A stretch of DNA of 35,219 nucleotides from Branchiostoma floridae (lineage: Eukaryota; Chordata; Leptocardii; Amphioxiformes; Branchiostomatidae), in the NCBI RefSeq assembly GCF_000003815.2, contig NC_049993.1, forward strand, positions 9,678,023 through 9,713,241, read 5' to 3'. The translations under genes and the position numbers were made by a program. Positions 21,643 through 30,413 of this stretch are shown here, piece by piece. The notes beneath the pieces were generated by a model, which searched no databases, was not told the origin of the DNA, and saw nothing but the letters and a program-made list of their open reading frames with translations. The first letter of the stretch is position 1. Each line of letters begins with the position of its first letter.

Positions 21643-23825
21643 TTGTCTGACACACTTGCAGAAAAGCGCTGCCTGAACCGCGCTATTATGTAAGTGTGTC
21701 ATTCATATTGACACAGTTTGTCTCCTGAACACGTATTTTGCTATTAGTTAGCTATATACAGTTCTTACGGCGCTGTTATGTAAGTGTGTCATTCAAATTG
21801 ACACAGTTTGTCTCCTGAATACGTTTTCGGTATTAGTTTGTTATATACAGTTATTTGGGCGCTGTCTACAAGTGTGTCATTCAAATTGACACAGTTTGAC
21901 ATTTGAACACGCATTCCGCTTTAAGTTAACTATATACAGTTCTTACAGCGCTATTCTATAATGCACTGTGTCATTCAAATTGACACAGTTTGTCTCCTGA
22001 ACATGTTTTTCGCTCCTAGTTAGCTATATACAGTTCTTACGGCACTATCATGTAAGTGTGTCATTCAAATTGACACAGTTTGTCTCCTGAACACGTTTTT
22101 CGCTATTAGTTAGCTATATACAGTTCTTACGGCACTATTATGTAAGTGTGTCATTCAAATTGACACAGCTGGACTCCTGAACACGTTTTCCGCTATTAGT
22201 GAGCTATATACAGCTCTTTTAGCTTTGTTCTATAAGTGTGTCATTCAAATTGACACAGTTTGACATTTGAACACGCATTGCGCTTTAAGTTAGCTATATA
22301 CAGTTCTTACAGCGCTGTTCTATGAATGTGTCATTCAAATTGACACAGTTTGACTCCTGAACACGTTTTCCGCTATTAGTTAGCTATATACAGTTCTTTT
22401 AGCTTTGTTCTATGAGTGTGTCATTCAAATTGACACAGTTTGACATTTGAACACGCATTCCGCTTGAAGTTACCTATATACAGTTCTTACAGCGCTATTC
22501 TATAATGCATTGTGTCATTCAAATTGACACAGTTTGTCTCCTGAACACGTTTTTCGCTATTAGTTAGCTATATACAATCCTTACGGCACCATTATGTAAG
22601 CGTGTCATTCAAATTGACACAGTTGGACTCCTGAACACGTTTTTCGCTATTAGTTAGCTATATACATTTCTTTCAGCTTTGTTCTATAAGTGTGTCATTC
22701 AAAGTGACACAGTTGGACTCCTGAACATGCATTGCACTTTAAGTTACCTATATACAGTTTTTTTTACAGCGCTGTTCTATGAATGCATCATTCAAATTGA
22801 CACAGTTTGTCTCCTGAACACGTTTTTCGCTATTAGTTAGCTGTATACAGTTCATTCAGCTTTGTTCTATAAGTGTGTCATTCAAATTGACACAGTTTGT
22901 CTCCTGAATACGTTTTCGCTATTAGTTAGCTATATACAGTTCTTACGGCACTATCATGTAACTGTGTCATTCAAATTGACACAGTTTGACTCCTGAACAC
23001 GTTTTTCGCTATTAGTTAGCTGTATACAGTTCATTCAGCTTTGTTCTATAAGTGTGTCATTCAAATTGACACAGTTTGTCTCCTGAATACGTTTTCGCTA
23101 TTAGTTTGCTATATACAGTTCTTTGGGCGCTGTCTACAAGTGTGTCATTCAAATTGACACAGATTGACACTTGAACACGCATTCCGCTTCAAGTTAACTA
23201 TATACAGTTCTTACAGCGCTATTCTATAATGCATTGTGTCATTCAAATTGGCACAGTTTGTCTCCTGAACATGTTTTTCGCTCCTAGTTAGCTATATACA
23301 GTTCTTACGGCACTATCATGTAAGTGTGTCATTCAAATTGACACAGTTTGACTCCTGAACACGTTTTCCGCTATTAGTTAGCTATATACAGTTCTTTTAG
23401 CTTTGTTCTATAAGTGTGTCATTCAAATTGGCACAGTTTGACACCTGAATACGTTTTCCGCGATTACTTAATAGCTATATACAGGTCTAACATCGCTGTT
23501 CTATAAATGTGTCATTCAAAGTGACACATTTTGTCTCCTGAACACGTTTCTCGCTATTTGTTAGCTACATACAGTTCTTACGGCGCTATTATGTAAGTGC
23601 GCCATTCAAATTGACATAGTTTGTCTTCTAAACACGTTTATCGCTATTAGTTAAGCTACATACAGTTCTTACGGTGCTATTATGTAAGTGTGTCATTCAA
23701 ATTGACACGGTTTGTCTCCCCAAGGAGGTCTCCCGAACACGTTTTCCGCTATTAGTTCCCTGTATACACTTCTTACAGCACTGTTCTATAAATGTGTTAT
23801 TCAAATTAACACAGTTTGTCTCCTG
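21640..23825 (-). repeat. Right tandem array, about 24 copies of the 89-bp unit in inverted orientation
   Basis: Reverse complement of the left unit: TGTGTCA-TTCAAAT-TGACACA, AGTTTGTCTCCTGAACACG, CGCTATTAGTTAGC, TATATACAGTTCTTA. Period 85-96 bp. A higher-order pattern is visible: a variant with TTGACATTTGAACACGCATT alternates with the ordinary form near 21.9, 22.25, 22.45 and 23.15 kb. Copies are less uniform than in the left array. Confidence 0.95.
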
Positions 23826-23835
23826 ATGTCTACGA

Positions 23836-23872
23836 GAATGCCAGTTAGTTCGTTCGGAAGGGACCTTACAAC
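23836..23872 (+). repeat. Direct repeat bounding the right array, second copy
   Basis: Partner of 21607-21642; see that entry. Beyond it, to about 24060, no units, gene or other pattern is seen. Confidence 0.8.
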
Positions 23873-24234
23873 CGTTGCAGATTCGCAACGTGGGCCGAGA
23901 CGATACGAACAAACACAAACTTAAAAAACGTTCTGCAAGTTCAAACATACTTTCGCCAAGAGTCCCTTAACAAATCTAATTTAACAATATGCGTAAGCCT
24001 GACTTGAATCCTCCTCTACCGAACCTCAGACTGAGACCGTCAAGATACCTGGTGACCCGCGTTCAATGACCTCACTCGTACGACCCGGAAGTATATGATC
24101 GTAATCGGTTGCACGGAAACCCCCATGCAGTGCGAAATCGAGGCCGAAAACAGGCATAAAGAGCCAGTTTGAAGGCTAACTTTGACTCTTCAAATCTCAT
24201 CCCGAAATAATATTTGAATCAACACGAGTACTGT

Positions 24235-24352
24235 AGGCGATAGAACAACTCGTGGGGATTACGTGGACACCGTTGACAGCCTGATTTGGGCCACCGCGAT
24301 TTTTTAATCTTTTTTTTACGCGACCATGTCAAGTGCCTCAAACGGGCGACCA
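24235..24352 (-). repeat. Outer inverted segment, right copy
   Basis: Partner of 15932-16050 at about 93%. Weak inverted similarity continues inward to about 24060 (CATGGGGGTTTC and TTCCGGGTC are shared with 16170-16220 in reverse) and perhaps outward to about 24420. Confidence 0.8.
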
Positions 24353-24365
24353 ACATTCTTCCCCT

Positions 24366-24388
24366 GGCGGCCATCTTGTGTGACGTCA
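24366..24388 (+). promoter_or_regulatory. YY1-like and CRE motif pair
   Basis: GGCGGCCATCTTG resembles the YY1 core promoter motif; TGACGTCA (24381-24388) is a perfect CRE. They are 3 bp apart, just outside the right outer arm, a combination seen at TATA-less housekeeping promoters. Binding is inferred from sequence only. Confidence 0.45.
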
Positions 24389-24615
24389 TCAGGGGTTACT
24401 TGAGGACAACTTTTGACAGGGCCAGCTGTTTCTACTTATATGGCTATAATTATGAATCCTACGCATGGGACTGATTTTACGGCCATCATAAATGGAAAAA
24501 TAGGGCACTTGTGTACGTGTTCGAGCCAGCGTGCGTTTGTACGGGTGAAAAAACAGAAAACGTTGGAGACAGAGAAGGCCTCTCGTTCCCCGGTTATGAT
24601 GTTTCCCGCGCGCTG

Positions 24616-24791
24616 ATTGGTGGAAAGTAACCCGGAAGTGTTCTGCGCTGTTCTGGGTGACCGCGGATTTCGGGGGAGGGGAACAAGTTGGTCGTGTTGG
24701 AGCGAAGGGCCGGTAAAATTATCGCCGAGAAACGGACTGACAGAGGGTTCCTTCAACCGACAACTTGCCTGGTGCTTGAACAGGTCCTCAG
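24616..24791 (+). promoter_or_regulatory. Candidate upstream promoter and non-coding first exon of the 25.6-kb gene
   Basis: Inverted CCAAT box ATTGG (24616-24620) and a consensus ETS site CCGGAAGTG (24632-24640) stand 12 bp apart. A good splice donor, CTCAG|gtaggt, lies at 24791/24792. A 5' UTR exon of about 140 nt is possible; no acceptor could be assigned with confidence. Confidence 0.35.
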
Positions 24792-25429
24792 GTAGGTGGG
24801 GATGTAGTTTTTGCGCCGTTTGGGCGAAGTTTCCCCCCGATTTCGTCATTATTCCCCAAGGGTGCGGCAAGGACATCTGCCTGTTCGAATGCAGACGTGT
24901 ACTACGTGCAGGTGCGACATGACGCGTTTCGTCATGTTTAGAGTCGTGTCTAATTACTAGAAAAGTTACTCTGACCTTGGAAGGCTAGAGCACACTCCCT
25001 GAGGCATTATTACCTCTATTCGAGTAAGTCTGGAACAGTGGAAGGGTGAGTTTTCTGGGAGAACGCTTCGAGGATATCTAATTTCTTAACAGTTAACGAG
25101 GTAAGGCGACATCTGACATCTCTGAAAGTCATCCGTGGATCGCTGAGCCGATTATCATAATCAGTGCTCACCTTGTCTACCAGGTACCGCTCTGCTAGCT
25201 GTATTGATTTTGTAGGGATGAGTGAGTTTTTTATAACGCCTGTGAGACAAGTCCTCCCAGACTGGTACTCATTAGTATTCATGGCAGGTAGTGTGCTATT
25301 GGAAGGGGGCTTGCCGGAGAGAGAGATCATCTGCCTCATTCAACAAATGTCTATTATCTGGGGGTCATAAGTTGTGTGCGTGCGGCATTAATTCAGGATA
25401 TGGTAATTGTGGCTACGTGCCACCGCTCT

Positions 25430-25500
25430 CTGCGCGGCCTGCGCATCAGCCTAGATGAAGGGCTCCCGCGGGATTCATACGGGATGAGGGGCGGGCGTTC
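25430..25500 (+). promoter_or_regulatory. GC-rich candidate promoter immediately upstream of the + strand gene
   Basis: Contains CCTGCGCATCAG (NRF1-like half) and a GC box GGGGCGGGCG (25488-25497), about 100 bp before the ATG, in a CpG-rich stretch unlike the AT-rich surroundings. Confidence 0.4.
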
Positions 25501-25598
25501 GGCGAGGCAGGATGAAAAATCGAACAGCGTCGCCCGGGCTATCACTCGGAGGCCTGCCACCCTCCGTGAGGGAGGCAAATTACACGTAACGTAGCAGG

Positions 25599-28159
25599 AT
25601 GGAGGTTGGAGAGCGCCGGGAACACAGGTGCTCGTGGCTGAGGAGGATCGGGAAGACGCTGCAGTACGGTCTGCTGTGCTTGTTCGTGTCGCTCCGATCG
25701 GCGCTCGTCTCCGTCAGGAACTGTTGTGCGTTTGTGTTCTTTGGGGACACACCGGAGGGTACGTTGTCGTTTAGGCCTTATAAAAGTAATGCCTTGTTTC
25801 TGATTGTGTGTCTGAAAAATAATTAGGGTTGGTAGGGATATAAGGTCAAAACAGTCTGTCTCAGAAAGCCAGAAAATCTCTGTCATGACTTGTTGTGCGT
25901 TTGTGTTTTTCGAGGACACACCGGAGGGTATGTTGTCATTTAGGCCTTGGAAAAGTAATGCTGTGTTTTTGATTATGTGCCTGAAAAAAATTAAGGTTGG
26001 TAGCTAGGGAAGGATCTTACTCTTAGGTAAAAGATATTCTGTCCCTTGCCATTGATTAACTCAAAAAGGCCAGGGTTGACAGGTTTTGTTGGTATGGTAA
26101 AAGCATGACATAACATTATTTTTTCCCAGGCCTCAACTAATTGTCAAAGGTCAGCTGGACAGAACAGTTGATGATATCTGTCCAAAACCTACTGCCAAAT
26201 AGGTTACGACTTTGTTGGTTTAAGGCTTTTGATTGAGTAATATTGGCTTTATACTTTACCTTAAATGTCCTTCAAACAGACTCTTTTTCTATGAAGTGAG
26301 ATGGTGTATGAAGTTGTCTGTAGCCAGTGTAGGATGTGCAGGGACATGAGTTATATCAGGTGGCTGTGCTGTCTGTACAGAACAGCTGATCATACCCCGT
26401 CCAAAACTGACTACCATATGGGTTACAAGTGACGTCCTTTGTTTCAAGTCTGTTGATTGATTGACTTAAGCTTTTGATCTTAACCTTGACCTTCGGTGTC
26501 ACTGAAGCCATCCCTCTATTAAGAGAGGAGACAGATATAGTTGTGTGTGCTGTAGATAGGATCCATGTACAAGGACATGAATCGTATCAGATGGCCGTGC
26601 TATCTGTGGTGTTACTAGCCTGGAGGTCTTGTGGGGCACGTAGTTCCGGACCTTACAAGGACGGGAGGTCACCGGAAATTTATGATTGTCAAAGTGCTTT
26701 AGAGCTATAAATGTATTCATAAACCAATCATTGGAATATTCCTGTCCTGAATTAGATGATTTAAGTCATTTGCAACTATTCAAGGCATCTTGTAGCATTT
26801 CATTTGAATTTATGATTGTCAAAATTGCTTTAACTTTTTAAGTAGGGCTACTCATAACTTGATAACAGGAATATTTTTTGTATGTTTTTGTTTTATATGG
26901 CCAGAGTGGCTTATCTCAGTGCTAGAGCACTGCTTTTCAGTTGGGCCATGGAATATATTCCTGTCTTGATTGCTATTTTCAAGATAGTCTGTGAAAAGAC
27001 TGTCAGAGGGTCTTATGGGGTTTGGAGGACACCCTTATACATCATCATCATCATCATCGTTCGGCTGCAGCGCAGGTGACTGCAAGCCTTCTACATGTAG
27101 TAGTGAAAGAGAAAGTCTGGTGTTAAAAAGTAACACAGAGTAGCCCTCGGAAGACCAGAGTAGCATATCTATCATCTGTACATGTGAATTGACCATAGCT
27201 GTTGGGTAGATTTTGTCTAGGGCATTCCCCTGGTGGTAGTTCTGTGATCCCTTATTATACTCCATCAGACTTAGTCTTTGATCCTAAGGATCAACATAAC
27301 TACATCATTGTGGAAGAAAGAAAAACAAATCACCGTAGTAACCATTTTCTCATCTACAATGAGCATGTAAAGACATCCCTGTAATGTTATAGCCTAAAAG
27401 CAATTGTGACTTTTTATGGCTTGGTAGCTAGTAACTACATCAGCTGGCTTTGGATTATATACAACTTTCTCTTCGCTTTTACTTTGAGTGTTTATTGCAC
27501 TAAAGTGTAGATTCTGAAGATTTTTTCTAGAACTTGCAAGATGCTTTCACTAGTCTAAGTGTTACTAATTTTTATCTATCTCACTGTGGTCTAAAAGCCA
27601 TTGTTTTAGACGTAGGACAGATTTTTCTTTTTTTGCTTTTTAGGTTCACTTTGACTTTGGTCTCTCCACTCTTCACTTAATAATTTCATTGAAAAAAAAT
27701 CTTGTACATGCAGTAGTGCTACCACTGTTGTAGGATGCAAACCTTAATGATTTTCTCCCATTCCCCTCCAGGCCTGTGTAAATGCTCTTCCAACACTAAG
27801 GACTCAATTATTTCAGTGAAAAAAAAATTGTGTACCACTGTGCCACTTTCTGTAGAATGTGCAAGATGCTAATCATCTTAAGTTGATAATTTTCTCCCAT
27901 CCTCCTCCAGGTCTGTGTAAATGTTCTTCCAACACTAAGGACTCGTCATTCTACGAGGACTTCAACCGCCCGCCTGAGATCAAAGTCATGGCAGAGGGAG
28001 GACCGACGACCAACTCCGTGGCCGCGGGACACACCGTAGCGACATCGCCCTCGGGTGCCGCGGCGCAGAACTCACCTGTACGACAGGTGCAGCAGGTGCG
28101 GGTGCTGCAGCTGAACGATGGGGAGCACCTGAACACCACTCTGTTCCGCCTGCAGAAAG
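25599..28159 (+). CDS. Unrecognised gene, first two coding exons (partial at 3' end)
   Basis: Exon 1 is 25599-25758, exon 2 is 27911-28159; both donors leave phase 1, so the frame continues into an exon I could not find. The ATG has A at -3 and G at +4, and an in-frame TAA lies 18 bases upstream. The 136 residues visible start with a basic stretch (RREHRCSWLRRIGK), then a hydrophobic segment LQYGLLCLFVSLRSALVSV (about residues 20-38) and a cysteine-bearing region (NCCAFVFFGDTPEG, LCKCSSNTKD). Exon 2 then encodes FYEDFNRPPEIKVMAEGG, a low-complexity Ser/Ala/Thr stretch and VRVLQLNDGEHLNTTLFRLQ. The hydrophobic segment with nearby Cys could be a signal anchor, one membrane span or a palmitoylated region. 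I do not recognise the family. GC-rich codons in exon 2 against AT-rich flanks support it as real. Confidence 0.7.
25891..26020 (+). repeat. Tandem duplicate of the 3' tip of exon 1 plus its splice donor
   Basis: Matches 25722-25850 at a 169-bp offset. The coding tip is preserved: CCAFVFFGDTPEG in the exon, CCAFVFFEDTPEG in the copy, both followed by a G|gt donor (gtacgt and gtatgt). Intron sequence after the donor is copied too (TTTAGGCCTT-AAAAGTAATG). An AG that could serve as acceptor (AAAGCCAG) precedes the copy. Confidence 0.85.
26159..26611 (+). repeat. Diverged tandem duplication, two units of about 220-230 bp, in intron 1
   Basis: ACAGAACAG(C/T)TGAT, GTCCAAAAC, GGTTAC and TTTTGATTGA recur at 26159 and 26378, and AGGGACATGAGTTATATCAGG recurs (as GACATGAATCGTATCAG) at the end of each unit. 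No coding potential. Confidence 0.7.
27040..27059. repeat. (CAT)n microsatellite
   Basis: Six ATC/CAT units within intron 1 of the unrecognised gene. Confidence 0.9.
27640..27910 (+). repeat. Tandem copies of the exon 2 acceptor and 5' tip (ghost exon)
   Basis: At 27748-27810 the polypyrimidine tract (TTTTCTCCCATTCCCCTCCAG) and about 37 bp of exon 2 recur 139 bp ahead of the real acceptor. The ghost copy reads GLCKCSSNTKDS in the same phase, then departs (IISVKKK) and meets a stop about 70 bases later. A third, more decayed copy without the exon tip (27650-27760) precedes it. Confidence 0.85.
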
Positions 28160-29088
28160 GTGTGTTTCCTTTCACTGTTACCATAGCAATTGAGTCAGGA
28201 CTCAAAATATTTTTTCTCTCAATTTCTGTGTACATGTACCTACACCTACACACTCAGGCTTATCATTGACATAATGGTAACCATATTTGAATCCCCTTGA
28301 ACTTAGCAATGGCATCTTTGTGACGTTGTGCTTTACAGATGCACACTGTAACCCAGCATATGCACTGCACAGATAAAGGTAAATGAAAAGCCTAACTGTA
28401 TAGTTCAGATATACATTTATTGACCTGTTCCAGACAAATTTTACCTGAGTGTGCTAACATGCATTTGTTCTGCATTGGTATGTTATGAGTGAGTGACATA
28501 AATATCAATACTCATTTTTTTTACTTTAGGATATTACGATACTGATATTCTTATTTGGATTGCTACTTTTTGGTCTATATATGATATTCTGGAAACGTAA
28601 ATGGGTATTCTATAGACAAACTTTTTTCATTTCTGTTTTACTAATGAAATATTAAAAACAGATAGAAAACATTATTACTGATCATATTACATTATAAAGC
28701 ACTTTGTACCTTGTCATTCCAAATCTGTTCCGTGTTACGCCCTAGGATTTTGCAAATGTGCGTAAATGTATTTTTAATAAGCAAGATATATGGGCTGTAG
28801 TGCTCCCTACTCTGCCGGGGTAACCAGGTGTGGTAGCAAAGCCCTTATTAATAACAAGAATGCCCTGGGCACCACGGAGCCTAAATTGGGGTTTTCCACA
28901 GCTTTGATCACTTTCATTCTGTCTTCTCACTAAACCCATGCACAACTCCTGGTCTGATTGAAAAAATAAAGACATGTCAATTTGAGTTTATCGGTCATGA
29001 TGGTGAAATGGTGATAATTCTTGTTTAAATTAGAGCAACAAATGGAACAATATTCTGGCAACTGACAGAAAGATGGATGGATGTACTC
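28160..29088 (+). other. Non-coding stretch, presumed intron 2 of the unrecognised gene
   Basis: AT-rich, no reading frame or motif I can support. Short runs only. Confidence 0.5.
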
Positions 29089-29400
29089 CAGGGCTTGAAA
29101 TTCAATTGTTTGTATTAGGTGCACTGGTGCTCCCAACCTAGAAAATTGGGTGCACCAAAATGTTGGATAAAGTAGAATGTCAGTCAGAAAAACCCCTAAT
29201 TTTGATGAACCCAAAGTCTTAACAAGTATAATGATTTACATTTTATTATCTTTCTAACACTTAGATATGGTGTAAACTAGACTAAGTATACTTTGATATC
29301 GTTACATAATATACATACGTAAACCTATGAAAAAAATTGGGTGCACAGCTCCAATTTTGGGTGTACCAAGGTGCATATGCACCCAGTATTTCAAGCCCTG
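29089..29400. mobile_element. hAT-like MITE, 312 bp
   Basis: Perfect 13-bp terminal inverted repeats, CAGGGCTTGAAAT (29089-29101) and ATTTCAAGCCCTG (29388-29400). Subterminal TTGGGTGCAC motifs repeat near both ends. Flanking 8-mers atgtactc and tgtgctaa do not form a clean target duplication; the shift tgtact/tgtgct may be a decayed one. The CAGGGCT ends are shared with the 3959-4124 element, but the interiors differ. Confidence 0.75.
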
Positions 29401-29495
29401 TGTGCTAAATGCATTTTATATCAGATGTCTGTTCTTATGTGTGAATAGAGGTTTGTCTCAAGTGCATTCATTATCGTACCCCAGTAATGTGAACT

Positions 29496-29669
29496 GAGAT
29501 TCTCTATGAGCTCTATAACACACGTTTATATCATTCCTCCATCCCATTATGGAGTTGCTAAATTGTAGCAGATAGTAATGTGCAGAAATAGAGATTCTCT
29601 TTGCACTTTATAACACATGTATATATCATCCCTCCTTCCTATTATGGAGTTGCTAAATTGTAGCGGATA
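29496..29669 (+). repeat. Tandem duplication, 79 bp repeated at 95-bp offset
   Basis: 29496-29574 and 29591-29669 both run from GAGATTCTCT through TATAACACA and ATTATGGAGTTGCTAAATTG to TAGC(A/G)GATA, with about 85-90% identity. Confidence 0.9.
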
Positions 29670-30048
29670 AGTCGTTTCACAAGCAGTTGAAGTCGATAGT
29701 CGAGTCACATGTCACGGGTGGCCGTCTGCAGTTACGGGCATCCAGCCAGCCTGCAGTCATGTACATTGTACATGTACATGGATGCTGGATAGCTGAAAGG
29801 GTTTTCGTGTTTTGGAAAATGTTTTGTGCATTATGTATGATTCCTCAACAGAGGACATTGAACTTCAGACTTGAGGATATTTAGAGTAAGGTACATACTT
29901 TGTCAATCATGAAAAGACTGGGTATGCAGATGGACATTAGGGATAAAATGATATTCCAACGGAATTAAAAAAACAAACATTGTAAAAACTGTTCACTGAA
30001 TGATGTTGGTGCATTTCAAAACTGAGCCAATTTTTTTATACATGTTTA

Positions 30049-30413
30049 GGCCACACCAATTTAATTTCTTGGTTCACGGATTCGCTCGCTCCTATTTTTT
30101 GGAAAAAAAAATAAAATAAAAATTACCACTCAGCAAATTTTCACCATTAATGAAACCATTCACCAACTTTCTGGTGTAGCAAATTGGCCTTTTATTATAA
30201 GCTCCTTAAAGTGTGGGTACAGGTGCTGTTACTGTACAATAATAGTGTTTTTGTACTTTTTTCAAGCTGAAACCTTTTTTTCTTTATGTTTTGGATTAGC
30301 CGTTACCTTTACCCCAACCATTTTACAATTTTTTTTTTTTTTTTTATTTCGCCCTCTCGCTCCATATTTTTTATGAAAAAATCCGTGAACCAAGAAATTA
30401 AATTGGTGTGGCC
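30049..30413. mobile_element. PIF/Harbinger-like MITE, 365 bp, with TTA target duplication
   Basis: Perfect 34-bp terminal inverted repeats (30049-30082 and 30380-30413), beginning GGCCACACCAATTTAATTTC. The element is flanked by TTA on both sides (30046-30048 and 30414-30416), the 3-bp TTA/TAA target duplication typical of PIF/Harbinger. A second internal motif, CTCGCTCC followed by an AT-rich snapback (TATTTTTT...AAAAAAT), is present near both ends in direct orientation. No reading frame; a non-autonomous, recently inserted copy judging by identical termini. Confidence 0.85.

Larger units (their letters stand above)
15875..24420. mobile_element. Giant fold-back structure (about 8.5 kb) built from inverted arrays of a palindrome-bearing 89-bp repeat
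   Basis: Layout left to right: outer arm (best conserved 15932-16050), diverged inner flank to about 16500, + oriented tandem array (16503-20377), inner inverted repeat (20397-20433), loop of decayed copies (20434-21360), inner inverted repeat (21361-21397), reverse array (21640-23825), diverged flank, outer arm (24235-24352). Inverted termini that contain internal tandem repeats around a central loop are the architecture of Foldback elements of Drosophila and TU elements of sea urchin; the class assignment is inference. No transposase reading frame was found, and clear element ends with a target duplication could not be fixed. An inverted segmental duplication with satellite expansion is the alternative. 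Confidence 0.6.

Noticed and set aside
16503-23825. CRISPR-like look: regularly spaced palindromic repeats
   Set aside because: The whole 89-bp period is repeated, not a short repeat with unique spacers, and the locus is animal nuclear DNA between intron-bearing genes.
15875-24420. RAG-like or other autonomous transposon
   Set aside because: No reading frame with transposase motifs lies in either arm or the loop; the loop is decayed repeat.
24436-24876. 146-codon reading frame on the - strand, the longest in the window
   Set aside because: No recognisable domain; it overlaps CCAAT, ETS and donor motifs of the opposite strand, and lies in a GC-rich stretch where long open frames arise by chance.
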